Shown: in pieces, positions 1-11,567 of the stretch
How positions within the stretch are numbered: the first letter of the stretch is position 1
How the letters are laid out: every line of letters starts with the position of its first letter
Source: Sinorhizobium garamanticum
GTDB lineage: Bacteria; Pseudomonadota; Alphaproteobacteria; Rhizobiales; Rhizobiaceae
NCBI RefSeq assembly: GCF_029892065.1
Contig: NZ_CP120373.1
Coordinates: 4,037,001-4,101,000 of the forward strand
Length of the DNA stretch: 64,000 bases
Reading direction: 5' to 3'
Program-made: the position numbers and the translations under genes
Notes under the pieces: model-generated
Seen by the model: only the letters and a program-made list of their open reading frames with translations
The model's database searches: none
Told to the model about the DNA's origin: nothing

Positions 1-512
1 TCGAATCGGGCGGTCTCTCGTTGTTCCCGATTTTCGGCACGCGGGCTGGCTTTACCGAATCGCAGGCAGCGCTGCTGCTGACGGTCATGGGAGTCGGGAA
101 CTTCATCTTCCAGATCCCGCTCGGGATGTTGTCCGACCGCGTGAAAGATCGCCGCACGCTCCTATCCGCGATGACGGTGATTGGCCTCATCGGCGCCCTC
201 TGTCTCCCAATGCTGGTCGAAAGCTGGGTCCTGATGGCCCTTGTGCTGTTGTTCTGGGGCGGATGCGTTTCCGGCCTCTACACAGTCGGGCTGAGCCACC
301 TGGGTTCTCGGCTTCAGGGCGCCGACCTCGCTGCGGCCAATGCGGCCTTTGTTTTCTCCTACGCCGTCGGCACCGTTGCGGGTCCGCAGGTGATCGGCGC
401 CGCAATGGACGTTACCGGCAACGACGGTTTCGCCTGGGCGATCGCAGCATTCTTCGGGCTTTATGTTGCGCTTTCGGTGGCTCGGATCGTTTTGAAACCA
501 AAACGGCCTTGA
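1..512 (+). CDS. MFS transporter, C-terminal part (cut by window edge)
   Basis: The frame is open to the left edge, so only about the last 170 residues are present. They contain several hydrophobic helices and the loop GMLSDRVKDRRT, which fits the conserved cytoplasmic motif A of the major facilitator superfamily (G-x-x-x-D-R-x-x-R-R). The substrate cannot be told from this fragment. The frame stops at a TGA, about 93 bases before rpmG. Membrane location is inferred from the hydrophobicity. Family assignment is good; any subfamily name would be a guess. Confidence 0.8.
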   Translation, partial: ESGGLSLFPIFGTRAGFTESQAALLLTVMGVGNFIFQIPLGMLSDRVKDRRTLLSAMTVIGLIGALCLPMLVESWVLMALVLLFWGGCVSGLYTVGLSHLGSRLQGADLAAANAAFVFSYAVGTVAGPQVIGAAMDVTGNDGFAWAIAAFFGLYVALSVARIVLKPKRP

Positions 513-605
513 CTTTTCGGTCGCGATTTGTAGTTTCGCGCCAACCTTGTCCGTGGCCCGCAACCGGTTGTCCACGGCTTTCATTTTTATAAAGGCAGGA
601 CGACC

Positions 606-773
606 ATGGCGAAAGCTACCACCATCAAGATCAAGCTGCTGTCGACAGCCGACACGGGTTTCTTTTACGTCACGACCAAGAACAGCCGTACGATGACGGA
701 AAAGATGACGAAGACCAAATACGACCCGGTCGCGAAGAAGCACGTCGAATTCAAGGAAACGAAGATCAAGTAA
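606..773 (+). CDS. rpmG: 50S ribosomal protein L33
   Basis: This is a 55-residue basic protein beginning [12 protein letters not shown], with the internal FYVTTKNSR stretch typical of L33 of the large ribosomal subunit. It has no cysteine, so it is the zinc-independent form that lacks the two CxxC pairs. The ATG is preceded by AGGACG. A strong intrinsic terminator follows 25 bases after the stop, so it is probably transcribed as a single gene. Confidence 0.97.
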   Translation: MAKATTIKIKLLSTADTGFFYVTTKNSRTMTEKMTKTKYDPVAKKHVEFKETKIK

Positions 774-798
774 GATCAGAGTTCCAGTCTGTTTTAAG

Positions 799-826
799 GC
801 GCCGGACCGCGAGGTCCGGCGCTTTT
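799..826 (+). terminator. Intrinsic terminator of rpmG
   Basis: A perfect 10-bp GC-rich stem (GCGCCGGACC / GGTCCGGCGC) closes a GCGA tetraloop and is followed directly by TTTTTCTTTT. It lies 25 bases after the rpmG stop codon. Confidence 0.93.
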
Positions 827-904
827 TCTTTTGCCTTGTTGTCTTCGACGACGGCCCAATGGTGCGCTGTTCCCGACGCCGGACAGCTCTATCTAGCTGA
901 ACTG

Positions 905-940
905 GAACGAAAAACGCCGCCTCTTGCGAAGCGGCGTTTT
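905..940 (-). terminator. Terminator of the small RNA
   Basis: A perfect 10-bp stem (AAAACGCCGC / GCGGCGTTTT) with a 10-base loop is followed on the minus strand by GTTTTTCG. The hairpin is symmetric and could also work on the plus strand, but the T run is longer on the minus side. Confidence 0.8.
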
Positions 941-1055
941 GAATGGGGGTCGACTGGCTTCCGACTGCGGCACGAGGAATCCGCAAGCATCGAGAACCAG
1001 CCGACCGACCCCACGACCCAGGAGATGCGGCGGACCTGAGCATCATGGGGTAACC
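905..1055 (-). ncRNA. Structured small RNA between pleD and rpmG (candidate alpha-r9/Smr9C family)
   Basis: On the minus strand, a long imperfect stem pairs bases 995-1012 with 945-960 (GGGGTCGGTCGGCTGGTT with AAGCCAGTCGACCCC). It encloses an inner hairpin TGCGG / CCGCA. The structure is followed at once by an intrinsic terminator (911-940, then a T run on the minus strand). This is the layout of a trans-acting small RNA. From memory, the S. meliloti small RNA Smr9C (alpha-r9) maps beside pleD, but identity was not verified. The 5' end is a guess because no clear promoter was found. An open reading frame spans the region but has no family resemblance. Confidence 0.65.
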
Positions 1056-1325
1056 GATTGGTGATGGAAGTCACGCTTCCATGAGTATCAGCATTGCCTG
1101 AAAATAAAAAAAAATCAACGAATTCTTAATCGCCGGAGCAAGGTTGCTCGGCGTTTGGTTAATTCTGTCTCGTATTCGGACAATGCCGAATCTGCCGCTT
1201 ATGGAAATGCTTTGCCCCAGCACCAGCGACGCAGCGGAGAATACAACTTTAAAGAAACTTAACAAGAGCCTGAAAAGAGCATTCTAATCGCGGTCGAGTG
1301 ACCGCATTACTTGCTGCCCTCAAGG

Positions 1326-2693
1326 TTAGGCGGCCGCCGCCACCACCCTGTTGCGCCCGTTGTTTTTGGCTTGGTAGAGCGCCATGTCGGCGCGCTTCAA
1401 CAAGGCTTCCGGCGTATCACCCTCGGCTCTCAGGCTGGAGATGCCAAGGGAGGCCGTGACGACGTGAACCGTATCGGCCTGAGGAATAGCGAATGCTCGG
1501 CTCTCAACCATCAGACGAAGGCGTTCGGCGACGATTGCCGCCATTTCCGGGGTTGTGTCCGGCATGACGATCACGAATTCCTCGCCGCCAAACCGGCACG
1601 CGAGATCCGCACCCCGGACAGTCGCACGCACGCGGTCGGCAAATTCGCGCAGCACTTCGTCGCCCGCATCGTGGCCGTAGGTATCGTTGATGTGTTTGAA
1701 CCGGTCGATATCAGTGATGCAGATGGAAAGCGGCCGACCGCGAGCGGCGGCCCGGTCCATCAGCAGCTTGAGATGATTGTCCAGGTAACGCCGATTATGC
1801 AGGCCCGTGAGATCGTCTGTGATTGCCAGTTCGATCGTCTGCTGGACGCTCGCCCGCAGCCGGTCATTGCAATGTTTGCGGCGGATCTGCGTCAGCGAGC
1901 GAGCGACAAGCTCATTGGGATCAACGGGGCGCATGACATAGTCTGTGACGCCAAGTTCGAGCGCCCGAACGACCATCTCGTCACGCCCCTGCTCCGTGAC
2001 CAGCAGGATCGGTATGAAGCGTGTGCGCTCCAGCGAACGCAATTGCGAGCACAAGCGCAGCGGATCGTAGTCGTCAAAGTTGGCGTTGACGATGACGAGA
2101 TCAAAATTGCTTTCGGCTGCCTCGAACAAGGCCGCGTGAGGATCCGAAATGACCGAGACGTCGGCGATCGGTTTCAGCGCCCGCAGAAGCCGCTCCTGCG
2201 ACGAGGCGCGCGCGTCGACTAGGAGAATGTGACCCGGCTCATCCGGGCGATCTGGGCGCGCAAGGTCCTGCAGACCGATCGTATGTGCCGTTTGCGCGCG
2301 AAGGCGTAATTCATCGCTGACATTCTTCAGCCGTACCAGGCTTTTGACCCGCGACATCAGTTGCAGATCGTTGACCGGTTTGGTGAGGAAGTCGTCGGCA
2401 CCGGCCTTCAGTCCACGCACCCGATCGGACGGCTGGTCGAGCGCCGTTACCATTACCACTGGAATATGTGCGGTCCGGCCGTTCGCCTTCAGCCTCTCGC
2501 AAACCTCGAACCCATCCATGCCCGGCATCATGATATCGAGCAGCACCAGGTCTACGGGCGTCTTTTCGCAGATCGCCAAGGCAGATTGCCCGTCCCCTGC
2601 CGTCAGGACGTCGAAATATTCAGCCAGCAGCCGCGCCTCGAGGAGCTTCACGTTGGCTGGTACGTCATCGACGACGAGGATACGTGCTGTCAT
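1326..2693 (-). CDS. pleD: Response regulator PleD, diguanylate cyclase
   Basis: This 455-residue protein has a receiver domain (1-120) with phosphoacceptor D53, a second receiver (about 153-270) where the acceptor position reads VIVNANF (no Asp), and a GGDEF domain (about 290-455). The catalytic motif GGEEF is at 369-373 and the metal-binding Asp sits in TDIDRF. An RxxD inhibitory site (RGAD, 360-363) lies five residues before GGEEF, so both c-di-GMP synthesis and product inhibition look intact. The ATG at 2693 is chosen because MTARILVVDD is the normal receiver start; the frame is open a further 32 codons upstream. It lies 17 bases after divK, as in other alphaproteobacteria, where the pair links cell-cycle phosphorelay to c-di-GMP and cell-pole development. 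A hairpin (GCGGTC-GAGT-GACCGC, 1290-1305) follows the gene. Confidence 0.95.
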   Translation of the reverse strand: MTARILVVDDVPANVKLLEARLLAEYFDVLTAGDGQSALAICEKTPVDLVLLDIMMPGMDGFEVCERLKANGRTAHIPVVMVTALDQPSDRVRGLKAGADDFLTKPVNDLQLMSRVKSLVRLKNVSDELRLRAQTAHTIGLQDLARPDRPDEPGHILLVDARASSQERLLRALKPIADVSVISDPHAALFEAAESNFDLVIVNANFDDYDPLRLCSQLRSLERTRFIPILLVTEQGRDEMVVRALELGVTDYVMRPVDPNELVARSLTQIRRKHCNDRLRASVQQTIELAITDDLTGLHNRRYLDNHLKLLMDRAAARGRPLSICITDIDRFKHINDTYGHDAGDEVLREFADRVRATVRGADLACRFGGEEFVIVMPDTTPEMAAIVAERLRLMVESRAFAIPQADTVHVVTASLGISSLRAEGDTPEALLKRADMALYQAKNNGRNRVVAAAA

Positions 2694-2710
2694 CTCAAGT
2701 TTCCCGCCAC

Positions 2711-3082
2711 TCAGGCATCGCCAAGATAGGTCTTGATTGTTTCGATGAATTTCGGAACCGAAATCGGTTTGGAGACGTAGGCTTCGCAACCACCCTGGCG
2801 AATACGCTCCTCGTCGCCCTTCATGGCGAATGCGGTTACGGCAATGACCGGAATGACGTGCAGCTCATCGTCCTCCTTGAGCCACTTCGTGACTTCCAAG
2901 CCGGAAACCTCGGGCAATTGGATGTCCATCAGGATCAGATCGGGCCGGTGCTTGCGCGCAAGCTCGAGCGCCTCCATGCCGTTCCGCGTCTGGATCGTCT
3001 GATAGCCAGAAGCCTCAATCAGGTCGCGGAAGAGCTTCATATTCAGCTCGTTGTCCTCAACAATCATCACCTGTTTGGGCAT
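2711..3082 (-). CDS. divK: Single-domain response regulator DivK
   Basis: This is a stand-alone receiver of 123 residues: acidic pocket VEDNE near the N-terminus, phosphoacceptor D53 in LILMDIQLP, and the conserved Lys in VSKP near the C-terminus. There is no output domain. In alphaproteobacteria DivK is phosphorylated and dephosphorylated by the PleC/DivJ kinases and acts through DivL and CckA on the CtrA pathway controlling division. The ATG at 3082 opens the conserved [12 protein letters not shown] start; an upstream in-frame extension of 13 codons is not part of the family. The close spacing to pleD suggests one transcript. Confidence 0.95.
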   Translation of the reverse strand: MPKQVMIVEDNELNMKLFRDLIEASGYQTIQTRNGMEALELARKHRPDLILMDIQLPEVSGLEVTKWLKEDDELHVIPVIAVTAFAMKGDEERIRQGGCEAYVSKPISVPKFIETIKTYLGDA

Positions 3083-3138
3083 GTCGATACCTTGCTGTCC
3101 GCCGCCGCCTTGCAAGTCCATGAGATCACGTTGTGATC

Positions 3139-3205
3139 GATTCTAATAAGTGAGAGCGGGATGCGAGCGGAAAACCGCAAACACTTTTCCTCATCCCGCT
3201 CTAGA
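3139..3205 (-). repeat. Intergenic mosaic repeat, family A, copy 1
   Basis: The core reads GCGGGATGCGAGCGGAAAAC, then CGCAAACACTTTTCCTCAT and CCCGCT. Its ends are inverted (AGCGGGATG / CATCCCGCT), so it folds into a long hairpin. It is preceded by TTCTAATAAGTGAG, also seen at copy 3 (12271). Related copies are at 7741, 12271 and 43131. It resembles rhizobial intergenic mosaic elements (RIME type). Strand is arbitrary. Confidence 0.8.
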
Positions 3206-3316
3206 CATATAAGTTGCACAATCAACGACTCGGCCCATTTCTTCAGTCGCGAGGCTAGCGCTATTTGGTTGAAAAATAGGTAATTCCGGGCGCAAGATGA
3301 CGAGAGATTCGACACC

Positions 3317-3589
3317 ATGAAGAGCGCTGACGAAACGGCAATCGCCATCCTCGCCTGGCTCGCAGACGAACCGGAGCTTCTGTCCCGTTTCCTCGCCCTG
3401 ACCGGCACCGACCCCGGTTCACTGCGCACGGCAATCGGCGAGCCGGGCTTTATGGGCGGCTTGGTCGCTTTCCTGATGGACCACGAACCGACGCTAATGG
3501 CTTTCTGCGCAGCGACGCAAACGCGGCCGGAAGAAGTGGTCCGGGCACACCAGCTTCTCTCCGGTGCGTCGGATCTCGAGGATAGCTGA
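3317..3589 (+). CDS. DUF3572 family protein
   Basis: This is a 90-residue, helix-rich, acidic protein beginning MKSADETAIAILAWLADEPE. It matches the small DUF3572 family found in rhizobia, whose function is unknown. It has no signal peptide or membrane segment, so it is probably cytoplasmic. The stop is 2 bases before the start of the next gene, which indicates a two-gene operon with the HAD-like protein. It faces away from divK. Confidence 0.8.
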   Translation: MKSADETAIAILAWLADEPELLSRFLALTGTDPGSLRTAIGEPGFMGGLVAFLMDHEPTLMAFCAATQTRPEEVVRAHQLLSGASDLEDS

Positions 3590-3591
3590 GC

Positions 3592-4248
3592 ATGGCCGCC
3601 GACCGACCCGACGACGTCGTTCGTCTGGGGCACAGACCCCTGATCGTCAGCGATATCGATGAAGTCGTCCTTGAATTCCTGACACCGTTCAAACTCTTCC
3701 TCGAAAGCCGTCAGCACAGGCTGTTGCCCAGTTCTTTCCGCCTGACCGGCAACATCGTCGATCTGGAAAACGGCGAAGCAGCGAGCGAGGCCACTGTGAG
3801 GGCGCTGCTCGACGCCTTTTACGATGCGCAGGAGCAGTGGCAGACGCCGGCCACGCTGGTGGTCAACACGCTTGCGGAACTCTCCGCCGAGGCGGATATC
3901 GTGTTTCTGACCGCGATGCCACCGCGGCACGCGGCCAAGCGGCGTGCACTGCTCGATGCCCTCGGCCTCCCCTACCCGCTGCTCGCCTCCGAGGAACCAA
4001 AGGGCCCGCTTGTAAAGCACCTGCACGGCGACCGGGAACTCCCTATCGTCTTCATCGACGACATCCTGCGCAATCTTCACTCGGTAAGGGATCACGCCCC
4101 TTCCTGCCTTCTCATAAACCTGATGGCGAACGCCGAATTTCGCGCTCTCGCCCCTGTACCAGACGCAAGCATCCATGCCGTTACGGATTGGGCGGAGGCT
4201 GCGCGGCTGGTCCGCTTTCATTTCGGACTTCCGACGGCGCAGAACTGA
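3592..4248 (+). CDS. HAD-like hydrolase, substrate unknown
   Basis: This 218-residue protein has a DxD motif near the N-terminus (LIVSDIDEVV, about residues 18-27), a mid-protein LTAMPPRHAAKRRALL segment resembling motif II/III, and a late FIDD motif (about 158-161). This order fits the haloacid dehalogenase fold. The first Asp would be the nucleophile. Position five after it is V rather than the usual T/V pair context, so phosphatase activity is not certain. It follows the DUF3572 gene by 2 bases. No specific substrate can be proposed. Confidence 0.6.
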   Translation: MAADRPDDVVRLGHRPLIVSDIDEVVLEFLTPFKLFLESRQHRLLPSSFRLTGNIVDLENGEAASEATVRALLDAFYDAQEQWQTPATLVVNTLAELSAEADIVFLTAMPPRHAAKRRALLDALGLPYPLLASEEPKGPLVKHLHGDRELPIVFIDDILRNLHSVRDHAPSCLLINLMANAEFRALAPVPDASIHAVTDWAEAARLVRFHFGLPTAQN

Positions 4249-4346
4249 CCTGGCGCAGCATCTCGATCGGTTCTGTCGGCGCGCCGCTCGTTCGCCGATC
4301 GCCACGATCGCCAAATTCAATGCGTAGGTGGTGCCAGTTATTGCAC

Positions 4347-4934
4347 TCATCGGCTCAGATCCAGTCGCATCAGCGGCCGGCCGTCCTTGCGCCGAGCGAC
4401 CATCTCGAAGCCCGCAGCATTGAAGATCGCCGTCGAACCGATACAGAGCGTTACCGACTTCGGCTGCTTGGTATGGTCGATTGGGCACGCATCGAGATAG
4501 CATGCACCTCCCTTTCGCGCGTGATCGATCGCGGCTGCAAGCATGTGGTGGCTCAACCCCTTGCCGCGCAGCGGCGACAACAGGAAGAAGCAACTGACCG
4601 CCCAGACGCTTGCGTCTTCCGCCTCACGCTCTTCGAGCGGCCGCGAACACGTCCGCGGCGAATTGAACTGCGGCACGTCATGACGCGGCCCGACCTGAAC
4701 CCAGGCTACCGGCTTTCCCTCTGAGTAGCCGAGGATACCCGGCGGCGGCCCTGCTTCGATTCGCGCGCGCATGAAGTCCTTTCGCTGGTCGATCGTCATG
4801 TTGCCGCGGATTGCATAAGGCAGGCGCAAGGCGACGCACCAGCAGCCGCAGAACGCTCCCTTCGGACCGAAGAGCGCCTCGAAATCCGGCCAGCGATTGG
4901 CCGTGACCGGCGCAAATTGCAGGGCGATATCCAA
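4347..4934 (-). CDS. GNAT family N-acetyltransferase
   Basis: This 195-residue protein has an acetyl-CoA binding motif A (LSPLRGKGLSHHML, about 118-131) and the C-terminal fold IFNAAGFEMVARR. An N-terminal CGCWC cluster (about 29-33) marks a small subgroup of GNAT proteins whose substrate is not established. It is probably cytoplasmic. Transcribed divergently from dinB; the two starts are 75 bases apart and the LexA box lies between them, so a regulatory link is possible but unproven. Confidence 0.8.
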   Translation of the reverse strand: MDIALQFAPVTANRWPDFEALFGPKGAFCGCWCVALRLPYAIRGNMTIDQRKDFMRARIEAGPPPGILGYSEGKPVAWVQVGPRHDVPQFNSPRTCSRPLEEREAEDASVWAVSCFFLLSPLRGKGLSHHMLAAAIDHARKGGACYLDACPIDHTKQPKSVTLCIGSTAIFNAAGFEMVARRKDGRPLMRLDLSR

Positions 4935-4989
4935 AGTAGCCTCCGAGTGCCGCCTTGAGACTCAGTAGCGTAGAGCGTAAAGTCGCCGC

Positions 4990-5004
4990 GTTCAACATTT
5001 GTTC
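4990..5004 (+). promoter_or_regulatory. LexA box at the dinB promoter
   Basis: GTTC-AACATTT-GTTC is an exact match to the alphaproteobacterial LexA site (GTTC-N7-GTTC, the same as GAAC-N7-GAAC on the other strand). A plausible promoter precedes it: TTGAGA at 4955-4960, 17 bases, TAAAGT at 4978-4983. That would put transcription start near 4990 and the operator in the first 15 transcribed bases, with the dinB ATG only 5 bases beyond the box. Confidence 0.85.
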
Positions 5005-5009
5005 CGGAT

Positions 5010-6302
5010 ATGCCCGACAGCGCTGCATCGATTCCTGGCTTCTGCCGAGACTGCTTCAGGGAACAAACCGTCGCGGTGCGGCGGTGCCTTTCCTGCGGCA
5101 GCCCGCGACTTCTTCGCCACCCCGAGCTCTTCAAGCTGACCTTGGCGCATATCGACTGCGATGCCTTCTACGCTTCGATCGAAAAGCGCGACGATCCGGA
5201 ACTCGCCGATAAGCCAGTGATCATCGGAGGCGGCAAACGCGGGGTCGTTTCAACCGCTTGTTATATCGCCCGCATTCACGGCGTGCGCTCCGCCATGCCG
5301 ATGTTCAAGGCGCTGGAAGCCTGTCCGCATGCGGTCGTGATCAAGCCGAACATGGAGAAATATTCCCGCGTCGGGCGCGAAGTACGATCGCTGATGCTGG
5401 AGTTGACGCCGCTTGTGCAGCCGCTTTCGATCGACGAAGCTTTTCTCGATCTCAGCGGCACCGAGCGGCTCCACCATGATCCCCCGGCCCGCACACTTGC
5501 CCGGTTTGCGGGGCGGGTAGAGCAGGAGATCGGCATCACCGTCTCGATCGGTCTGTCCTACTGCAAGTTCCTCGCCAAGGTTGCGTCCGACCTACAGAAG
5601 CCGCGCGGTTTCTCTGTTATCGGTCAGGCCGAGGCCGTGGACTTTCTGAAGGAGCGTCCGGTCACAATGATCTGGGGCGTCGGCAAGGCCTTTGCCGCGA
5701 CGCTCGAACGGGACGGCATCCGCACCATCGGCCAGTTGCAGATGATGGAGGAGGCCGACCTGATGCGCCGCTACGGCACGATGGGCCAAAGGCTCTACCG
5801 CCTCTCGCGCGGCCAGGACGAGCGGATCGTGGAGACCGACGGGGAAGCCAAGAGCGTGTCGTCAGAAACCACGTTCAACGACGACCTCTCGCGCCCGGAG
5901 GAACTGGTCCCGCATCTGCGGCGGCTCAGCGAACAGGTGGCGTTGCGGCTGCGCAAAGCAGAGCTTGCCGGACAAACCGTCGTCCTCAAGCTCAAGACCG
6001 CCGACTTCAAGATTCGCACGCGTAACAGGCGGCTCGACAGCCCGACACGTCTGGCAGATCGTATCTTCCGCACCGGCCTCCAGCTTCTGGAAAAGGAAGT
6101 CGACGGAACGCGATACAGGCTAATCGGCATCGGCGTCAGCGACCTGTCCGATCCCGGTTTCGCCGATCCGCCGGATCTGGTGGATCCGGCAGCGACGAGG
6201 CGCGCGGCTGCCGAGGACGCCATCAACAAGCTGCGCGACAAGTTCGGCAAGACGACCGTCGAGACCGGCTACACTTTCAGCCACCGGCGTCGCGATCAGT
6301 AA
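5010..6302 (+). CDS. dinB: DNA polymerase IV (Y family)
   Basis: This is a 430-residue translesion polymerase. The palm motif [11 protein letters not shown] has catalytic D49 and D51, and the second motif [12 protein letters not shown] supplies the other acidic pair. The little-finger domain fills the C-terminal third. Before the polymerase domain is an extension of about 45 residues with two CxxC pairs (C12/C15, C26/C29) spaced like a zinc ribbon, recalled from other rhizobial DinB proteins. ATG 5010 keeps this extension. The LexA box immediately upstream points to SOS induction. The protein copies damaged DNA with low fidelity. Confidence 0.95.
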   Translation: MPDSAASIPGFCRDCFREQTVAVRRCLSCGSPRLLRHPELFKLTLAHIDCDAFYASIEKRDDPELADKPVIIGGGKRGVVSTACYIARIHGVRSAMPMFKALEACPHAVVIKPNMEKYSRVGREVRSLMLELTPLVQPLSIDEAFLDLSGTERLHHDPPARTLARFAGRVEQEIGITVSIGLSYCKFLAKVASDLQKPRGFSVIGQAEAVDFLKERPVTMIWGVGKAFAATLERDGIRTIGQLQMMEEADLMRRYGTMGQRLYRLSRGQDERIVETDGEAKSVSSETTFNDDLSRPEELVPHLRRLSEQVALRLRKAELAGQTVVLKLKTADFKIRTRNRRLDSPTRLADRIFRTGLQLLEKEVDGTRYRLIGIGVSDLSDPGFADPPDLVDPAATRRAAAEDAINKLRDKFGKTTVETGYTFSHRRRDQ

Positions 6303-6312
6303 TGCGGTCGCC

Positions 6313-6410
6313 TACTGCATGTTTCCGTAAGTCGGAGCCGATTCACAAACGCGCAGCAATTCAAATTCCTACAGCGATCTTGTGCGCCTGAAAGATGCAC
6401 GGCGCCGCTC
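6313..6410. repeat. Intergenic mosaic repeat, family B, diverged copy
   Basis: Contains GCATGTTTCCGTAAGTC, then GCAGCAATTCAAATTCCTAC, then AGCGATCTTGTGCGCC. These align with better copies at 16824 and 59727 (CATGTTTCCTTAAATCG, GCAGCANTTCAAAGTGCTAC, AGCGTCCTTTGCGC). It sits between dinB and the L,D-transpeptidase gene. Confidence 0.65.
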
Positions 6411-6478
6411 GCAGTGATCGAATTCCTTAAATATTGGCGGATACGCTCGTTCGACAGTTCTTGCGTTGGAATGAGAGT

Positions 6479-7711
6479 ATGGTTTTGCGTTTCACTCTCG
6501 GAGGCGGGTTCGCCCTCCTGCTGGCGTCGGCGTCGTCCGTCATTGCCGCCAGCGATGCACCGCTGCAGGTGATCGTCTCGACGCAGCAGCAATCGATCGT
6601 CGTCTATGACGGTAATACCGTCATCGCTACCTCGAAGGTATCGACCGGGAAAGCCGGCCATTCGACGCCCACGGGGATCTTCTCGATCCTCGAAAAGCGC
6701 CGCCACCACAAGTCCAACATCTATTCGAACGCGCCGATGCCGTTCATGCAGCGACTGACTTGGTCCGGAATTGCGCTCCATGGCTCGGGCCACGTACCGA
6801 AATACCCGGCCTCGCACGGTTGCGTGCGGTTGCCCAGCAAATTTGCGGCGAAACTGTTCAAGATGACCAGGCACGGAATGCACGTTCTGATATCTGATCG
6901 ACAGGTGGTTCCTGCCGAGATTTCAAGCGACTCGCTTTTCCAACCGAACCAAACACTTGAGGAAAAGCCGGCTCCGCTTTCGGACGTTCCCCTGCGTCCG
7001 GCGCTCAGCCAGAAGGAGAACAATCCACTCGAAGTGGCAATGATCAAGACGGCCTCCGTGCCGACCGCTTCCGCCCAATCGCCGGCACCGATCCGCATCT
7101 TGATCACGCGGCGCAGCACCCGCGACACCGTCCGCGAGTTGCAGATGCTGCTAAACAGCCTCGGCTTTGATGCCGGCGTCCCGGATGGCTGGACCGGTCC
7201 CGCCACGTCTGACGCCGTGCGCGCCTTCCAGTCTGCCGAAGGTCTTCCACCCGACGGCAAAATAACGCCGGAACTGATCGACAAGGTGTTCCGCAAGGCC
7301 GGCCGCGAAAAGCCGTCGAACGGCATCTTGCTCGTGCGTCAACGGTTCCAACCGCTCTTCTCGGCCGACGTCGACATCGAGCAGCCGGAAGCCGCATTGG
7401 GAACGCATTTCCTGCAGTTCCAGGATCACGATCCCGCAAGCGGCACCGGCAAGTGGTTTGGCGTTTCCCTGGAAAACCACTTGTCCGCGTCGATGAAAAA
7501 ACGTCTCGGCGTTTCCGTCGATGCCGATCCTTCGGCGTCCAATGCGCTTCAGGCAACGCTGGACCGGATCATCGTCTCCGCCGATGTGCGGGCCCGGATC
7601 GTAGGCCTTCTCGTCAATGGATCGTCGCTATCGATCTCTGATTCGGAGAGCGGGCAGGAAACCGGCGAGGGAACGGATTTCATCACCATCACACGCTCGC
7701 TGCCGCACTGA
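6479..7711 (+). CDS. Exported L,D-transpeptidase (YkuD) with peptidoglycan-binding domain
   Basis: This 410-residue protein begins with a signal peptide (about 1-24, cleaved near VIAAS). A YkuD domain follows with the catalytic set H101-G-S-G-H, then SHGC (H113, C115), then VRLP. About residues 195-265 form a peptidoglycan-binding repeat (RELQMLLNSLGFDAG ... IDKVFRKAG). The last 140 residues match nothing I recognise. It probably makes 3-3 cross-links or anchors proteins in the periplasm. ATG 6479 is preferred over an upstream TTG at 6434 because it begins directly at the signal peptide. Confidence 0.88.
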   Translation: MVLRFTLGGGFALLLASASSVIAASDAPLQVIVSTQQQSIVVYDGNTVIATSKVSTGKAGHSTPTGIFSILEKRRHHKSNIYSNAPMPFMQRLTWSGIALHGSGHVPKYPASHGCVRLPSKFAAKLFKMTRHGMHVLISDRQVVPAEISSDSLFQPNQTLEEKPAPLSDVPLRPALSQKENNPLEVAMIKTASVPTASAQSPAPIRILITRRSTRDTVRELQMLLNSLGFDAGVPDGWTGPATSDAVRAFQSAEGLPPDGKITPELIDKVFRKAGREKPSNGILLVRQRFQPLFSADVDIEQPEAALGTHFLQFQDHDPASGTGKWFGVSLENHLSASMKKRLGVSVDADPSASNALQATLDRIIVSADVRARIVGLLVNGSSLSISDSESGQETGEGTDFITITRSLPH

Positions 7712-7740
7712 CAGCGCCCCGCCGCACGCCTTTAATACTG

Positions 7741-7794
7741 CTAATACTGCGCAATTCCGGGCGGAAAACCGCGCACGCTTTTCCTCATCCCGCT

Positions 7795-7797
<3 letters not shown>
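7741..7797. repeat. Intergenic mosaic repeat, family A, copy 2
   Basis: Contains TTCCGGGCGGAAAACCGCGC, then ACGCTTTTCCTCATCCCGCT, closely matching copies at 3139 and 12271. Its last bases include the complement of the dnaE1 stop codon (7795-7797). Confidence 0.75.
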
Positions 7798-11289
<3,492 letters not shown>

Positions 11290-11447
11290 CGTTACACTCC
11301 GATTCCCGTTCGGAGCAGAGGATATCCCGTTTCCGGTCCTTGATGTCCAGCGCAACGACCGGGACCGCCGTCTTTTTCAACATTGCATCCGAGGTAGCAC
11401 AGATCCGACGCCGCCGCGCCATGCGAAGCCGCGCCGGCGCAGAAGGA

Positions 11448-11534
11448 TCACAATCCGAGCGCAATCACCGAAATGCTGGCGATGAACAGGCTCATGGAGG
11501 CGAAGGCGGCGAGATCACGAACGAAATCAGTCAT
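11448..11534 (-). CDS. 28-residue membrane peptide behind a LexA box (candidate SOS peptide)
   Basis: Too short for ordinary gene calling, but well supported. Minus-strand AAGGAG lies 7 bases before the ATG at 11534, and an open frame of 28 codons ends in TGA. The peptide starts MTDFVRDLAAFASM and continues SLFIASISVIALGL: a short charged N-terminus and one hydrophobic helix of about 18-20 residues. The promoter upstream contains an exact LexA box between a TTGACT -35 and the start codon. Caulobacter SidA, a 29-residue LexA-controlled membrane peptide that blocks division through FtsW, is a similar case in size and control. Homology to SidA is not claimed. It lies 158 bases upstream of dnaE1 on the same strand. 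Confidence 0.72.
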   Translation of the reverse strand: MTDFVRDLAAFASMSLFIASISVIALGL

Positions 11535-11567
11535 TAGATGGCTCCTTTCCGCTATTGTTTTTCTTTT

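Noticed and set aside
889..1074. 61-codon minus-strand frame over the small RNA
   Set aside because: Its codons run through the RNA stem and terminator, and the product resembles no protein I know.
6434..6478. TTG start extending the L,D-transpeptidase by 15 residues
   Set aside because: It would put charged residues before the signal peptide; ATG 6479 begins the signal peptide directly.
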